A DNA stretch of 64,000 nucleotides from Stenopsyche tienmushanensis (GCA_008973525.1 WACJ01000190.1:248001-312000), one strand, 5' to 3'; shown: positions 44,641 to 55,828, numbered from the stretch's first letter. Notes: generated by a model not told the origin, from the sequence alone. A program made the numbers and translations.

Positions 44641-44794
44641 ACACGGACTGATTTAGGACATAGGGCCTATGTGTAAAACGTAGCAAAAGACACCTCTTCA
44701 AAAATAAAAATTCGGTCCATGTGCAAAGCATCCCGTATATGCCTCGAATTATTTGCTTACGGTCGCGGTATTTTAGCGCGTGTAGCATGAAGCG

Positions 44795-44822
44795 CGCCTA
44801 TTTTATTATATATTACACAACA
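44795..44822 (-). repeat. Family A end fragment
   Basis: TTTTATTATATATTACACAA resembles the inverse of the family A start in the 55497 copy. Confidence 0.4.
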
Positions 44823-45287
44823 GACGGCAATCCAGATTGTAATTGTCGTCGAATATTATTTGAACGACTAATTGATTTACTATCGCTTGAAAACAAAGGC
44901 TTCTTTACATCGACACCCTGAAGCAATCTCATCCAGTATACTCTTTTTTCCGATGTCAAAAACCCATTGAGCCACCGAGGTTGTCATAGGTCATTTTTTG
45001 TATTTTGGGGACTACTCAATGTCAATCTTCATACATATTTTATGCATTTACTTTGGCCACATGACCTGCGCACGTTTCAAAAGCTTACTCCCTTAGCTCG
45101 TATATAAATAAGGCGACCATACATCTTTTGTTACAAAGGATAGTGCTTCGTATCAGAGCGACGTTTTTTAAGATCATTTATTTTTTAAAAAAAAACAGCT
45201 CGCTACTTTCCCCGTCCATATTTTATAAATTCGCATTTTCCGAGCATTTTCGCTGTGATACAAACGATACATTCAAGCCTCTGTTAA
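44823..45287. other. No feature seen
   Basis: Anonymous DNA up to the TTAA of the next element. Confidence 0.45.
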
Positions 45288-47179
45288 GGGGATCATTTCG
45301 TGTAAAATGCGTAGAATTTTGCTTCGTTTGTACACTTCGTTTCAAATTATTAGCTACCCGGATCGAAAAGTATCTGTCATATTTATATTCATGGAAGATT
45401 AATTTATTCATCGATGACGTTCTGGTCAAATATCAGCACTATCATGAAATTCTCATTACACAACTCATATGGAATGTAACCACCAGGGAAATTTAACAGG
45501 ATTTCTAGTTATATAAAGCTTAATATGAATTGTGATACACGTACTATTTTGTATACGAATGAACGATGGAAATTTAAAAACAATCTGCCCACCTACCACT
45601 GACCGTACATAAGAACCACTCCGCGTCTTTACTTATCGATTGTTGAATATTTTTGGGAGCACTTCGATAATGATAATCATTTTCAATCAATCAATTTTTT
45701 TTTATTCGATATAAATTGTATCTAAATATGATGTAGAATATGTGGATAAAGTGATTTTATGATATTCAGAGTCGTTCAGAAGTTACAGCGTTGAAAAGGC
45801 GAGGGATTGAAGCAAGCGTTCTATCAATCTATGAGGTGAAGAATCAGACTTCGTCTCTTGCACTTCGATTTCTTTCTTCAGTCCTTTTAAACATGTATTT
45901 ATTGTGCACAATAAATAAGTTGTTATATTATCTAAACTCATTTCTTGTTTCGAATATAACGCTTACTTTAATTCATTAGATTAATTCATATCCGATGATA
46001 CAAAATCACTAAATTTTACGGTTTAACCATTCGTCGACACACAAACACGATGAACAAAACGAAGAAAGAAATTTGGGCATCTTTCTACAAAAAATGTTCC
46101 ATAGACGCAAATCCTCAACATCAAAATTAGGCGCTAGAAGAGAACTCAAACATTTCCACCACCATAAGCCATATCTGACTGCAGAAATTCAAAAAATCAT
46201 TAAACCAGCATGAAGATTTATCACGAGACTATCGGTTGACTAGATGTTTATGAGCACAAACACAAAATAACAATGAATCATTAAATTCATCGATATGGAT
46301 TTTCGCTCCTATACATCTACATTCTGGCACAAATATCGTTGAAATTACAACTTTTCTTGTCGTGATTATCTTTAATGAAGGATTTAATAGCATTTTTAAA
46401 GTTTTAGTTAATAATAAGATGTGAAATTAACCACGTAATTCAAGTTTACGCCCATCATCACAATTAAGCGCATTTCTACCACTCCGAATAACTTCGCTAA
46501 AAGAGTTAAAACCGATGCTAAAGAGCAACAATTGGCTTTGCAAGATTTATATGAAGAAACTGAAGGCTTAATTTATAGAACAGATATAGCAGATTAAAGA
46601 TGAGTAAACATTTTCTTGGTGATAAACGAATTAGAATTTTTAAATGCGTTTTTCTCAAAATACATATTTCAAATGGGTTGCAACGATATCTCAAAATTTA
46701 TTAAACGAATTTCTTTGAAATTCGATTGACTTATTCTATACATATATAGACACTTTGCACACTAAGATAATTCTGATTGATCAAGGATTTTAATTTTTTC
46801 ATGTGAAATTAGTCGTGAAAAAACACTAAAATTCATAAAATAATGTTCAATTAAATACCATTTTTTTATTTTAATATTTTTTAACAAGCATAGAAACTTG
46901 TTCATAATTTATTAATTAAAATGGCATTTAAATTGTTTATTTCCGATAAGTAAAATGTTCTCAATCGTGGCAACGTAAAAGACCTTTTTCGATGATGCGT
47001 GTCTAAGTTGCCGTGTATTTCAGCATTGAGAAATTATTTCAATCTGAAAAAATTGTATTATATGCTTAAAATATGAATAAATACGTGGTAAAAGTTTCGC
47101 AGCTGTATGTTCATTCAATTCGTCAAAAATAAATCTTAAAAAGAGCATCGAAAAAGTTCCGTCACACGGGATGATCCCC
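45288..47179 (+). mobile_element. Kolobok-like DNA transposon with both ends
   Basis: Left end GGGGATCATTTCGTGTAAAA preceded by TTAA (45284-45287); right end is the inverse of GGGGATCATCCCGTGTGACG followed by TTAA (47180-47183). Length 1,892 bp. The terminal GGGG(A)TCATCTC/CCC pattern and TTAA target agree with copies G1 and G2, but interior similarity to them is only at protein level, so it is a separate family. It contains a decayed transposase (46215-46597) and the 3' motif ATGCGTTTTTCTCAAAA near 46647. Confidence 0.75.
46215..46597 (+). pseudogene. Kolobok-type transposase C-terminal half, decayed
   Basis: One continuous frame from 46215 reads DLSRDYRLTRCL, stop, AQTQNNNESLNSSIW, IFAPIHLHSGTNIVEITTF and LVVIIFNEGFNSIFKVL. 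After a frameshift it gives KRVKTDAKEQQLALQDLYEE and TEGLIYRTDIAD, then TAA at 46595-46597. The TQNNNES-x-N-x-x-IW core, the FNEG motif and a tail ending in (Y/R)-x-x-IAD are hallmarks of the transposase family found in many arthropod and cnidarian genomes and annotated, as I recall, as Mutator-like/Kolobok. This is the best preserved copy here. The N-terminal half between 45300 and 46200 was not identified. Confidence 0.7.
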
Positions 47180-47183
47180 TTAA

Positions 47184-48833
47184 TTTGAACGATATAAATG
47201 CAATTGATCAATTTTAAAATTTCAGTAACATTAGATTATTTTGCGCGAAATATTCAATCACCGCGTAAATCTGTCTAAAAACTTTAATAAGAGTGCTCGG
47301 TGCAAATTATTGCAAATTATATGAGATCCATCATTTCAGCAGGATCGTCAATTGAGACAAAATATCAGGGCTTAGAACAGCATTTTTTCTCATTTCGGTT
47401 AAATAACGGTTTACCGATTATCAATTTACGGTTTAATTTCGGTTCGAAAGTCTGCATAATATATTTATCGTATATTTGCAGTTATAATAGAAAATATGGG
47501 AAAAAGCTCAAACGATCTGATTGGAAGACTGCAAAGATAAAGACAAACATTCGGGCGGAATATCATTCAAATAAAAAGTATCGATTTGAAGAATTGCGAT
47601 CAGCCTACGAGTTTTTGCTCGTAAAGGATGTTTGGTACATTTGTAGAAGCGATCTTCACAACATACGAGATAAAAGTCCGGGGAGAAATTGCGCCGGCGA
47701 TGTGGGATCTACCAAAGTAAATTGGCTGATAAATTACAGCCTTTTTTTTATAGAAAATGATGCTCGCATGACAATTTTAAAATTGATAAGGGAACTAAGA
47801 AAGTGCTCACGCGATAAAAGTCACAATCGCTTACTACAGAGTTTTTAAATGTCAAAGAATACAAATATCCTATATAATATAGCAGTGATTAAAGCCTACA
47901 AGCGATCTGAATTATTACAAGTATTTTAAATAATTGTTATTAGAAATACACTCCTTGATCCCGCCATTGATGAAAAAGGACGAGAATCGGAATCCTTTGT
48001 TGCGCAACACGTAATCATTCGTTTTCTACGATGTATGACACCCTTAATGTGGCTAAAAAACAAATTGAATACAAATTGTATGAATTTTATTAAATTGTTA
48101 TGGGTTTATTTAATACAAACGCGCGTTTGAATTGACTGCGATGCATTGTTATATTTCACATGGCAATTGTTAATTATTATCAAACACAGTATTGAACACA
48201 GCAAACACAATTTCAATTACAAACTCACAATGAATAAAATCATGTTATTTTTAGCCAAAACGATCGCACCGACTGAATTATTTACATTTGGAAATCGATT
48301 GTCCTTATTTGAAGACCCTGCATTTGAATAATAATCAAACAAGCTGCAACTGAGGGAAGATGTAGCAAATTTCAAATTCAAATTTCATCGTGTACTTGGT
48401 GATGCTGAAAGTGGAATGACGGCACAAGATCGAAGCCCACGTTGACTTGTCGAAATTAATGGAGATTCGAAGATGTCCAATTGGAATTCTATTCCGTGTT
48501 GCAGCCTGTATATAATCCATATTTGCTTTGTTGCTACAAAGACAATTCAAATTTGACATGTCCCGTATTATTGAAGCGTCAATCATAAGGTTCGAATTCA
48601 ACCGATTGAACTATTCCGAGAAACGCAAAATATTTGTTTCGATATTCGTGATTGTTGGAAATGTTTATTGGAATTGTTTTTTTGCAGCAGCAGATCAGAA
48701 AAATCGTTTGTAATCTCTATCCGTTGCATACATTAATATACAAGCTGCGCACATACGTAGCATAAAACAACCTTTAGAATAGTAGATTGATACATTTTAA
48801 GCTATGTTTGTATATATTTTATTTTGTGTGTAA
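47184..48833. other. Anonymous DNA including the second-longest open frame
   Basis: 47235-47270 is the repeat shared with the left edge of the window. A frame open from about 47300 to 47848 (first ATG near 47320, about 175 codons) has stretches with balanced composition (KSPGRNCAGDVGSTKVNWL) but no domain that I recognise. It may be a decayed element gene or chance. 48146-48830 holds nothing recognised. Confidence 0.4.
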
Positions 48834-49390
48834 TCTTCTGATATATAAAAATGAATTGGGTTTTGTTCGTACGAAATGCGCTGCCATACCGTTCATCGGA
48901 TTGCAATAAAATTTCGTCCACTTATTGCTAAAGATTCCGCGAGTAACATAAGCATAGTCTAATATATATCTAATATATAAAAATGAATTAGGTTTTGTTC
49001 GTTCGAAATGCGCTGCCATACCGTTCATCGGATTGCAATAAAATTTCGTCCACTTATTGCTGAGGATTTCGAGAGTAACATAAGCATAGTATAGTATGTA
49101 TATAAAAATCAATGTTTGTTTGTTCGTATTTAATGCGCTGCCATACCGTTCATTCGATTGCAATAAAACTTTGTCAAATTATTGTTTGTAATTTTTCAAA
49201 TAATATAGGTATGTTACAATTAACTTGTAGTAGATCTTATATATAAAAATCAATGTTTGTATGTTTGTTCATGTTTATAATAAAACCAAAAAAATATCAT
49301 TCCTTATTAAACAAGATAATTTTTTTAAATTTCAAACGAAATTTTTAGAATTATTACTTCTGTGGCAGCAACGCGCCGGGTACCAGCTAG
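48834..49390 (+). mobile_element. Helitron-like element, both termini present
   Basis: Starts A|TCTTCTGATATATAAAAATG at 48834 and ends GCGCCGGGTACCAGCTAG at 49390, followed by T, the CTRR|T end of Helitrons inserted between A and T. No terminal inverted repeat or target duplication, as expected. Inside are three further 5' heads (near 48969, 49103 and 49235), each beginning (A)TCTNATATATAAAAAT-like and the first two carrying TGCGCTGCCATACCGTTCAT. The last head (49235) plus the 3' end alone would make a 156-bp element. Non-autonomous; no Rep or helicase coding. Confidence 0.8.
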
Positions 49391-51539
49391 TATTTTGATA
49401 TAAATATTATTCCATTTATATTCCATGAAGTGTGGGGTAGAAATCTTACGGTTAGTCTGTTTGGTTAGTCTGTCTGTTTGTCGCCATTTTGTTCAGTCAT
49501 AGTAAATTCTTCCGATGGAGAGATCGTCGTGCACATCTGCGACGTCTTTTTGGGTAGGGAATGTGTGTGAAGATGGAGTATTTTTGAAACGTTTCGCACG
49601 TGAGGGAGAAGTTTTTCTGGACTCTAAGTGAATTTCAATTAAATACAAGCATATATTGATCCCAAATAAATATTGTAACCTTAATTTCTGGATGACCCTC
49701 GTAGAACAGAATAATATATTTAGGGTGCAGTAAGGCAAATTGACCTGAACGTCATTAAAAATGAAACTCCAACCGCCAGTTAGTTCGATAAAGGTGCTTA
49801 AATCATGCAAAAAACTCTATTTTTAAAGTATTTCATCACTATTTATCGATTTGAATGTATATCTAATGTATATGGATACTGTTGTTAAATAAAAATGCAG
49901 CTATTTTCACATCCAATGGTAAAATAGAGTCATGTGTATGAGCCTGGGGTATAATTTAGACCCACGCAAGCAATAATGGGTCAATAGATTTCGATCGAAA
50001 AACACCGATGTTGCGGGCAATTTTTATCTTTTAACGTCGATTGTGCTACAAGTCAACAAAATTATGTATACAAAATGTGCACTTCGGTTAAAAGTAGAGC
50101 TGCGATTTTATCTTCCGCAAAATGCGATACGGTAGGAGTCACAATTTGACCTGCTTTGATCCTATAATGTTGATTCACTGCGACGTGTTTATATGGAATA
50201 TTCCGGGATTTCATCATACACTAAGCGAAACCAAGGCGACATTTAATAGGGGAAGTTCGATAAATGCTCACTAATTGATCTAAAATACGATCGGCACGAC
50301 ACAGAAACTATTAACATAGCAAATATGACATTAATGCATCGGAAACTAATCGATTGTTCGCCAATTGCTCACAATTTAGCGTTTGATAATATGCAACCGT
50401 AATTGGCACACAATGCAATTCGATTGCAAGGATGAAGCCGTATCAAAAATCAACCGAATCGTATTCATCGTCGCCGATTCAAATGGTACAATTGTTTTAC
50501 TAAACTGCATCGATTGGCGGCTTAAATATAGAGCAATGTTCCATCAAAGTGTGTTATCAATTTTGTAATCAAGATGATGAAAATACAGATTGATTCACCA
50601 AATGCAGAGTAATAATGCGTGCATATTATTTATTTAAATTCAATAAAATCGCATCATCGTAAAAGATAGATAATATAGAGAATTCGTCATAGTTTTATAA
50701 ATACTGGAATGAATTTAGTTTTGAAAATACACCATAAAATGGAGCAACAGTTGCGAACCTGTTGCTCCTTAAGCACACAATATCATCAGGTCACTCCAGT
50801 GCATTCAAGTATTTACTCGCGTCTATGTAGGCATTTTGTTACATTATCATGTAATTTGAATTAATCGCATGCAAATCATATTGTTCGATCAGAATTTAAA
50901 TAATCAGAATTAAACAGCCGATCTCACATCGGTCATCCATCTATTATAGCCATCGATCATTTCCTCGGTTATAAATCAACTTCATCGGTTATTTACAATC
51001 ATTTATGATTGTAGATATCGAGATCCGCTTGTAATGCTCGCATTTAGAAAAAAGAATATGTGCACCTTATAAAAGGTCGTCCAAATTTGATGCCTATACA
51101 TTTTATCGAGAGACACATCAATATGGTTCAATTGCGACCATAAAAAATCACTCAACATCGATTGGTATCGCTCAGCGTCCAAGATAACAGCATTTCAGTC
51201 AAAATTTTCGAAAAAATGTGCTCCATGTTTAAAATTGTACTACTTTCTACTAAAATAAAATGGCCTATGTCATTTGTAAAAATGCTGCAAGCAAACATTA
51301 CACGGTGCTGAAATCTAAGCGTCACATTTGTACGACGCTTCGGATAAAGCATTCGGCCTTAATAAGTGTGACTATGAGTTATCTTCGCTTCACCAGACCA
51401 ATATGCGCCAACATGGTGCATCAGTTAAACGCAAATTTCGCGCACAAACAATGATTAAGCTGAAATTAACTTATAAACAGAGAGACTTAGAGAGATTTAT
51501 TTATACATTTATATAAATAAACTAATAAATTTGCCCAGA
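49391..51539. other. No gene recognised
   Basis: Includes a perfect 10-bp hairpin GGAGCAACAG / CTGTTGCTCC at 50751-50778. Frames at 49493-49810 (minus) and 50383-50568 carry no known motif; the overlapping frames at 51152-51516 shadow each other. Confidence 0.45.
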
Positions 51540-51578
51540 AAATTCCGGTTTATATTTGAATCACTCTCGTAAATAAAT
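51540..51578 (+). repeat. Family M fragment
   Basis: AATTCCGGTTTATATTTGAA then TCACTCTCGTAAATAAATAT, inverse of 15325-15370. Confidence 0.5.
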
Positions 51579-51638
51579 ATAGCAAACATCCCTACAATGA
51601 TAGAGAGAATTTCTTTCAGATTGTGGCGAAATTGATAC

Positions 51639-52010
51639 TGTTACATAGGAGTCCCCGGATGGCTCCCTACTCTTGCGTCCTCGTCGGACGCACGGGTCCG
51701 TTCTTTTTTCGGATCATGTATAGCCGGATGAATAGATGGGTATGGACGGGTGTCGAACAGAAAGACTCTCTTCTCTAGATGATTCTTTATTCAGACGAGA
51801 GATAGAGATCCGGCTGCGGGAAGGATGTCTTCCCGCAGCCAAGGCTATCCGACGACTCTCCCAACTGCTGTGCGTCACTACCCAACCGGAAACGCTGCAC
51901 GCACAAGAAGCGATCGGTCGGTATGCAAGTGTAATCTTCCGTCTCTAAAGCGAGACGGAAGATGTTACTGTCAAAATGTTAATCTGGCGAATTAAATTCG
52001 CCCAGATCAA
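51639..52010. other. GC-richer, hairpin-dense island
   Basis: Four perfect or near-perfect stem-loops lie in 330 bp: GCGTCC/GGACGC (51675-51691), GGCTGCGGGAAG/CTTCCCGCAGCC with a 5-nt loop (51812-51840), ATCTTCCGTCTC/GAGACGGAAGAT with a 6-nt loop (51934-51963), and GGCGAATT/AATTCGCC extended by ATCT/AGAT (51982-52007). A 70-codon frame (51736-51948) ends with its stop in the loop of the third hairpin. The block starts TGTTACATAGG and a possible end ACATTACA lies at 52100, so a solo LTR is one option, but no target duplication was found. Bacterial-type transfer is another, weaker option. Confidence 0.4.
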
Positions 52011-52089
52011 CAGCTCTATTGCATGGGGATGATAAATCGCCAACGCTACAATACCAGTTCAATAGTAGTCTAGTCTAGTTCCGTACATA

Positions 52090-52172
52090 GACACATTACA
52101 CGCATGCGCCGCGCTGCCTTACTGTGTAACACAAAGCCACCAGTAGCACTTTTTATATATTACACAAACACA
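52090..52172 (-). repeat. Dispersed repeat family A, copy 7
   Basis: On the minus strand: TGTGTTTGTGTAATATATAA, AAGTGCTACTGGTGGC and GGCGCATGCGTG, matching copy 1 with a shortened middle. Confidence 0.75.
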
Positions 52173-52179
52173 TATTTTT

Positions 52180-52970
52180 TTAGCTTATAATTTCGAGTGT
52201 CAGATTTCGAGCCTTTATAGAACCGAAGAAAGCGCTAACAAATACCTTGTAAAGATATAAATAATATTGAGCTGTTAAATAATCATAAAAATCAACTTTT
52301 CCATCAACTTCCATCTTGCAAGAATACTCACACGATACTAGAACCTTGTTAGCTAATAGCTTCTTGACCATATAAATCGACGAATGTGAAAATATTAAAA
52401 AACACATCATCAAAAAGCATGAAGCTATGCCAAAGACAGAATTGTCAAAGCCAGCTTTGTTAAGATGGCTCTTATGAAAATGAACGTACAATCTCAAAGG
52501 CTCCATGGCCACATTGTATGTATCCGCATATGAGTGACGCCGATGTCTAAGGAAGCTAAATATTTAATATAAAGCACTCGGATTGAAGATTGACAAGGAA
52601 AAAAAATTACGCGGAGAAAATATGAAGGTCTGAAAATATGAGATAAAACTGATTTCGATGCATAACAGCCATGGGATATTTTCAATCAAACGTTTATAAA
52701 TACATACGGATAGCTCATCGAGATCTTCAATAGGCAAGGACAAAAAGGCATTCCAGGAATGAAGCATCCAATAAAATGCTGAAGGCACAACAAGCAAACA
52801 TGCCACTGCAGGATATAAATCCACCGAGAATATTGAATAGGTTCGCCCATTTTCGTGGAAAATTTGTCGATATCCATATGAATTTTAAATAATTGGATAG
52901 AATTTTCCATGATGCATGACCCTCGTAAGAATATCCAAGCGTTTGGCGTTCTTGGATATTGTAAAATCAT
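52180..52970 (-). CDS. Coding-like region, possible membrane-protein pseudogene (unrecognised)
   Basis: Overlapping minus-strand frames can be joined with two or three shifts. The pieces are MENSIQLFKIHMDIDKFSTK, VDLYPAVACLLVVPSAFYWM with LHSWNAFLSLPIEDLDELSV, IENIPWLLCIEISF, and finally HSYADTYNVAMEPLRLYVHF, FGIASCFLMMCFLIFSHSSI and LVSCEYSCKMEVDGKVDFYD, ending TAA at 52180. At least three hydrophobic stretches of about 20 residues could be membrane segments, and the last 110 codons are uninterrupted. A decayed insect chemoreceptor would look like this, but no diagnostic motif is visible, so the identity is open. It ends directly beside a family A repeat. Confidence 0.25.
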
Positions 52971-53177
52971 ACAGGTAAAAGCTCAGACGTTGTAAAGCTC
53001 GATCTTAGGGTGAAGTTCAGGATGCATTGGCATTTTCATTCTTCGTTTGATCATATCAAGCACGTTCTCATATATATGTCAACCGAATAAAATCAAACCT
53101 TGAACTATCAAATTTTTATTAAAATATTTTAAGCGATGAAAGAAAGAAAATAATTCCTAGAAAAGCACGAAACTACG
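52971..53177. other. No feature seen
   Basis: Anonymous DNA before the MITE. Confidence 0.4.
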
Positions 53178-53511
53178 AGGTGCGGCATGGAAACTACCTT
53201 ATTTTAAAAATGAACAACATAAGCAGTATATGAAAAATCAGTTTAATTATTTATTGCATGTTATAGAGCGACGTTTAAATTCTTTATTTATCATATTTTT
53301 ATGAGTCCAGTCTTGATTATTTATGAGTTTTGAAACTTTAAAAACAATGCATTGATCAGAACGGAGACCAACTTGATGATATAATTTTTAAATTGTAATA
53401 AATATAAACATTAAATGTCTCTCTTTAACATGGAAACGGAATTGGATAGATACATCTTATATTGTTTATGTTATGCATTTTTAAAATAAGGTAGTTTCCC
53501 TGCCGCATCCT
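53178..53511 (+). mobile_element. MITE O, copy 2
   Basis: Inverted ends AGGTGCGGCATGGAAACTAC and the inverse of AGGATGCGGCAGGGAAACTA, both continuing CCTTATTTTAAAAATG. Interior collinear with 39911-40247. About 334 bp; no clear target duplication, no coding region. Superfamily not assigned. Confidence 0.7.
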
Positions 53512-53639
53512 GTATCTAACAAACAAATACTATATTTGTATAATTTGCATGATTAACGCATTGGCAATTCAATATGAATTTGATTGAAGGTTCGTGCAAT
53601 ATAATGTCATTAATATCTGTATTTAATTGCTGTAATTCG

Positions 53640-53885
53640 TCATCAGAAAATTAATTTCTGCTGATACACGGATTAAAACTCGCATAATTCCCGATTCCAC
53701 GACAAAATATTTATTTCCGTCGCTGCAGATGAATACTTATGTACTATAATACTTTGATGTGATTTGTAATTATATTACGGAGGAATACACAAATTTTGAA
53801 TCCCGTATCTATTATATTTCATATCGATATTCCCATTATTAGAGTCGATGTGTAGTAAATACATCACCGGTAGGGAAAGGTTAAT
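53640..53885 (-). mobile_element. hAT family C, copy 7 (partial)
   Basis: Family C block on the minus strand, from CTACCGGTGATGTATTTA at about 53875 to GCGAGTTTTAATCC and TATCAGCAGAAATTAA, which corresponds to the start of the coding remnant at 10203. No terminal repeat. Confidence 0.75.
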
Positions 53886-55203
53886 ATAACAATTTTAACA
53901 ACGTGCATGCATTGTATATATGTTTACATATATTAGACAGTTATTGCCCACCTAGACGTCGCCTAAGCTCGCCAATTAGTAGTTAGTTTCCAAGATTCCC
54001 TAATAGGGAGTGTATATTCAAACAGCAGACTAAATGCCCTGTGCACACGAACATGGTTTTCAAGCTAGTATAGCAAACAAGTGCTGGTAAACTGGGAAAA
54101 GATGCAGAATTGGCTAGGCGAACAACAAATTTAAAAGAAAAAGTATAAACGAAAGGTAATAGAAACGTTCGTTGATAACAAAATAATTTTATTAACGCGT
54201 CGATATATCGTTTTTATTTAAGAAACATGCGAATTTCCAGAGAAACCAGGATTGTTCCAGGAAACAATTTAATTATGTTTATTATTTAAAGCAGCGTCAA
54301 AAGGTTTATTTCTGACAAGCAATTTGGAGCAATCTCCTAACGAATACTCTGTATTTGAATGCTCAAACGAAACAATACGACAACAATGCCATCAAAACCA
54401 CATCAGCAATCCGAAATCGCAGAAGAACGCCCTGGGCCATTCGAACGAAAGCAGCTTTCAATTAATCTGTCATTTGTGGACAACGATTCTGCTAGGAAAC
54501 CACTTTTCATCTCATAATACGATACGGTGAAGTTTCATTAACTTTCAAGCCGCGGAACTCGCCATGTGGTATGTATCAATAGAGCTACGGATTCAACCAT
54601 ATGGCATGCGATTTTTTGTTATTTCCCATGGATCTGTTACAGAAACGGTCCAATTTTTATTTATTGTTTGCACTTTTTCACACATGCTTGCTTTCGGGCG
54701 AACGACTTGAAGGTATTGGAAATAACTCGCCTCTTTCCGAAACGCCGTGACCACTTTCGCTTAATATTTTCTGTGTATACAAGCTTTGCGGTTGATTGTA
54801 ATTAACGACAAACTTGCGACTAAACAAATCTCAACAATGACTCTGGAGAATGTCTAACACTGAACAAAAAAGGATTAACAACATCATCGGAGCAAAATCA
54901 GCAAATGTGTAATTTACTACTGGCGAACGAGTGCTAAACAAATAGGAATTGGCCCGAACCGAGTGAGCGAAAAAAATGTAAATACCCATAGATAAAATGC
55001 TCATCTGGAAATATTAAATACAGTATAAGCTCATAAATTTGTCTATAAATATTTAAATACGAAATCACTTGTTTCGTTTCGCCTATCAATGAATAATAAA
55101 TTTAAAAATAACAATTAATACTCTATTCGTCTATATGACGACTTAGTTTTACGCGGTTTTTATCATGCGTGCCATAGGAACAGTTGGTTTTTATTCATTT
55201 TTT
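53886..55203. other. No gene recognised
   Basis: Frames at 54324-54530 and 54566-54805 show no known motif. Confidence 0.45.
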
Positions 55204-55207
55204 AACC

Positions 55208-55462
55208 CCTTCAACGTTACGTTTCACCGTTAAAAGTGTCATCCGTAGTGACACGATCTTTTCGCCGCTAGCGGATACCTACGTCATATCTAGTATACGA
55301 TAATAGTATATCATCAAGTTCGAACAAGTCAGTTCAATCGGACATGTCCGTCATCTTCCATTGAGGTTTGCTTAAATTTCACGATGCGGATATATCCGTC
55401 ATACCCACTGTGCATGGACTTTGGTCTTGACGGATATATACGTCATATCCACTTTTAAGGGG
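55208..55462 (+). mobile_element. TTAA-type MITE with palindromic subterminal motifs (PLE-3)
   Basis: TTAA (55204-55207) then CCCCTTCAACGTTACG; right end inverse of CCCCTTAAAAGTGGATATGA followed by ATAA (55463-55466), a one-base-changed TTAA. Inside are repeated near-palindromes GCGGATATATCCGTCAT, CGGACATGTCCGTCAT and GACGGATATATACGTCAT. 255 bp, non-coding. The motif style matches 31408-31480. Confidence 0.6.
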
Positions 55463-55496
55463 ATAACGGAATCTGTCAGTTAAAATATGAAGCTGT

Positions 55497-55640
55497 GTTT
55501 GTGTAATATATAATAAAATATGCATCGATGCAAACGCATATACACACAGCACAAACGGCGCATGCGCGTAGCGTCTAAGCGTATCTCTTTTCTAACCAAC
55601 TGCCACTTGGAGTTTCAATTCAACTAAATTTGCTCCACTG
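55497..55640 (+). repeat. Dispersed repeat family A, copy 8
   Basis: GTTTGTGTAATATATAATAA, ACGGCGCATGCGCGTAGCGT, ATCTCTTTTCTAACCAACTG and TTCAACTAAATTTGCTCC match copy 1 in order, confirming that the family extends about 200 bp. Confidence 0.75.
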
Positions 55641-55828
55641 TTACATTTAAACACGTCAACCTCATAAATATCGTGCACATAAATCTGAGCCTTTCATCGT
55701 TAAATATTTACATCTTAAAAAACTACATAAACCTTTATTGTACTCGAATGTATTTATTTAAAATGTTGTATACAGACGATATAAATATTATATATAATAT
55801 GCATATTTATTTATTATCCTTGAATCAT

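Noticed and set aside
45128..45496. 122-codon open frame as a gene
   Set aside because: It runs across the left terminus of the Kolobok-like element (45288), has low-complexity hydrophobic ends and no known motif.
48580..48610. GGTTCGAATTCAACC as a tRNA T-arm
   Set aside because: Loop length and stem do not fit a T-arm, and no acceptor, D or anticodon arm can be placed around it.
51736..51948. 70-codon frame in the hairpin island as a bacterial gene with terminator
   Set aside because: The 12-bp hairpin after it has no U-tract, the frame has no recognised domain, and the neighbours are insect repeats. Left as an unexplained island.
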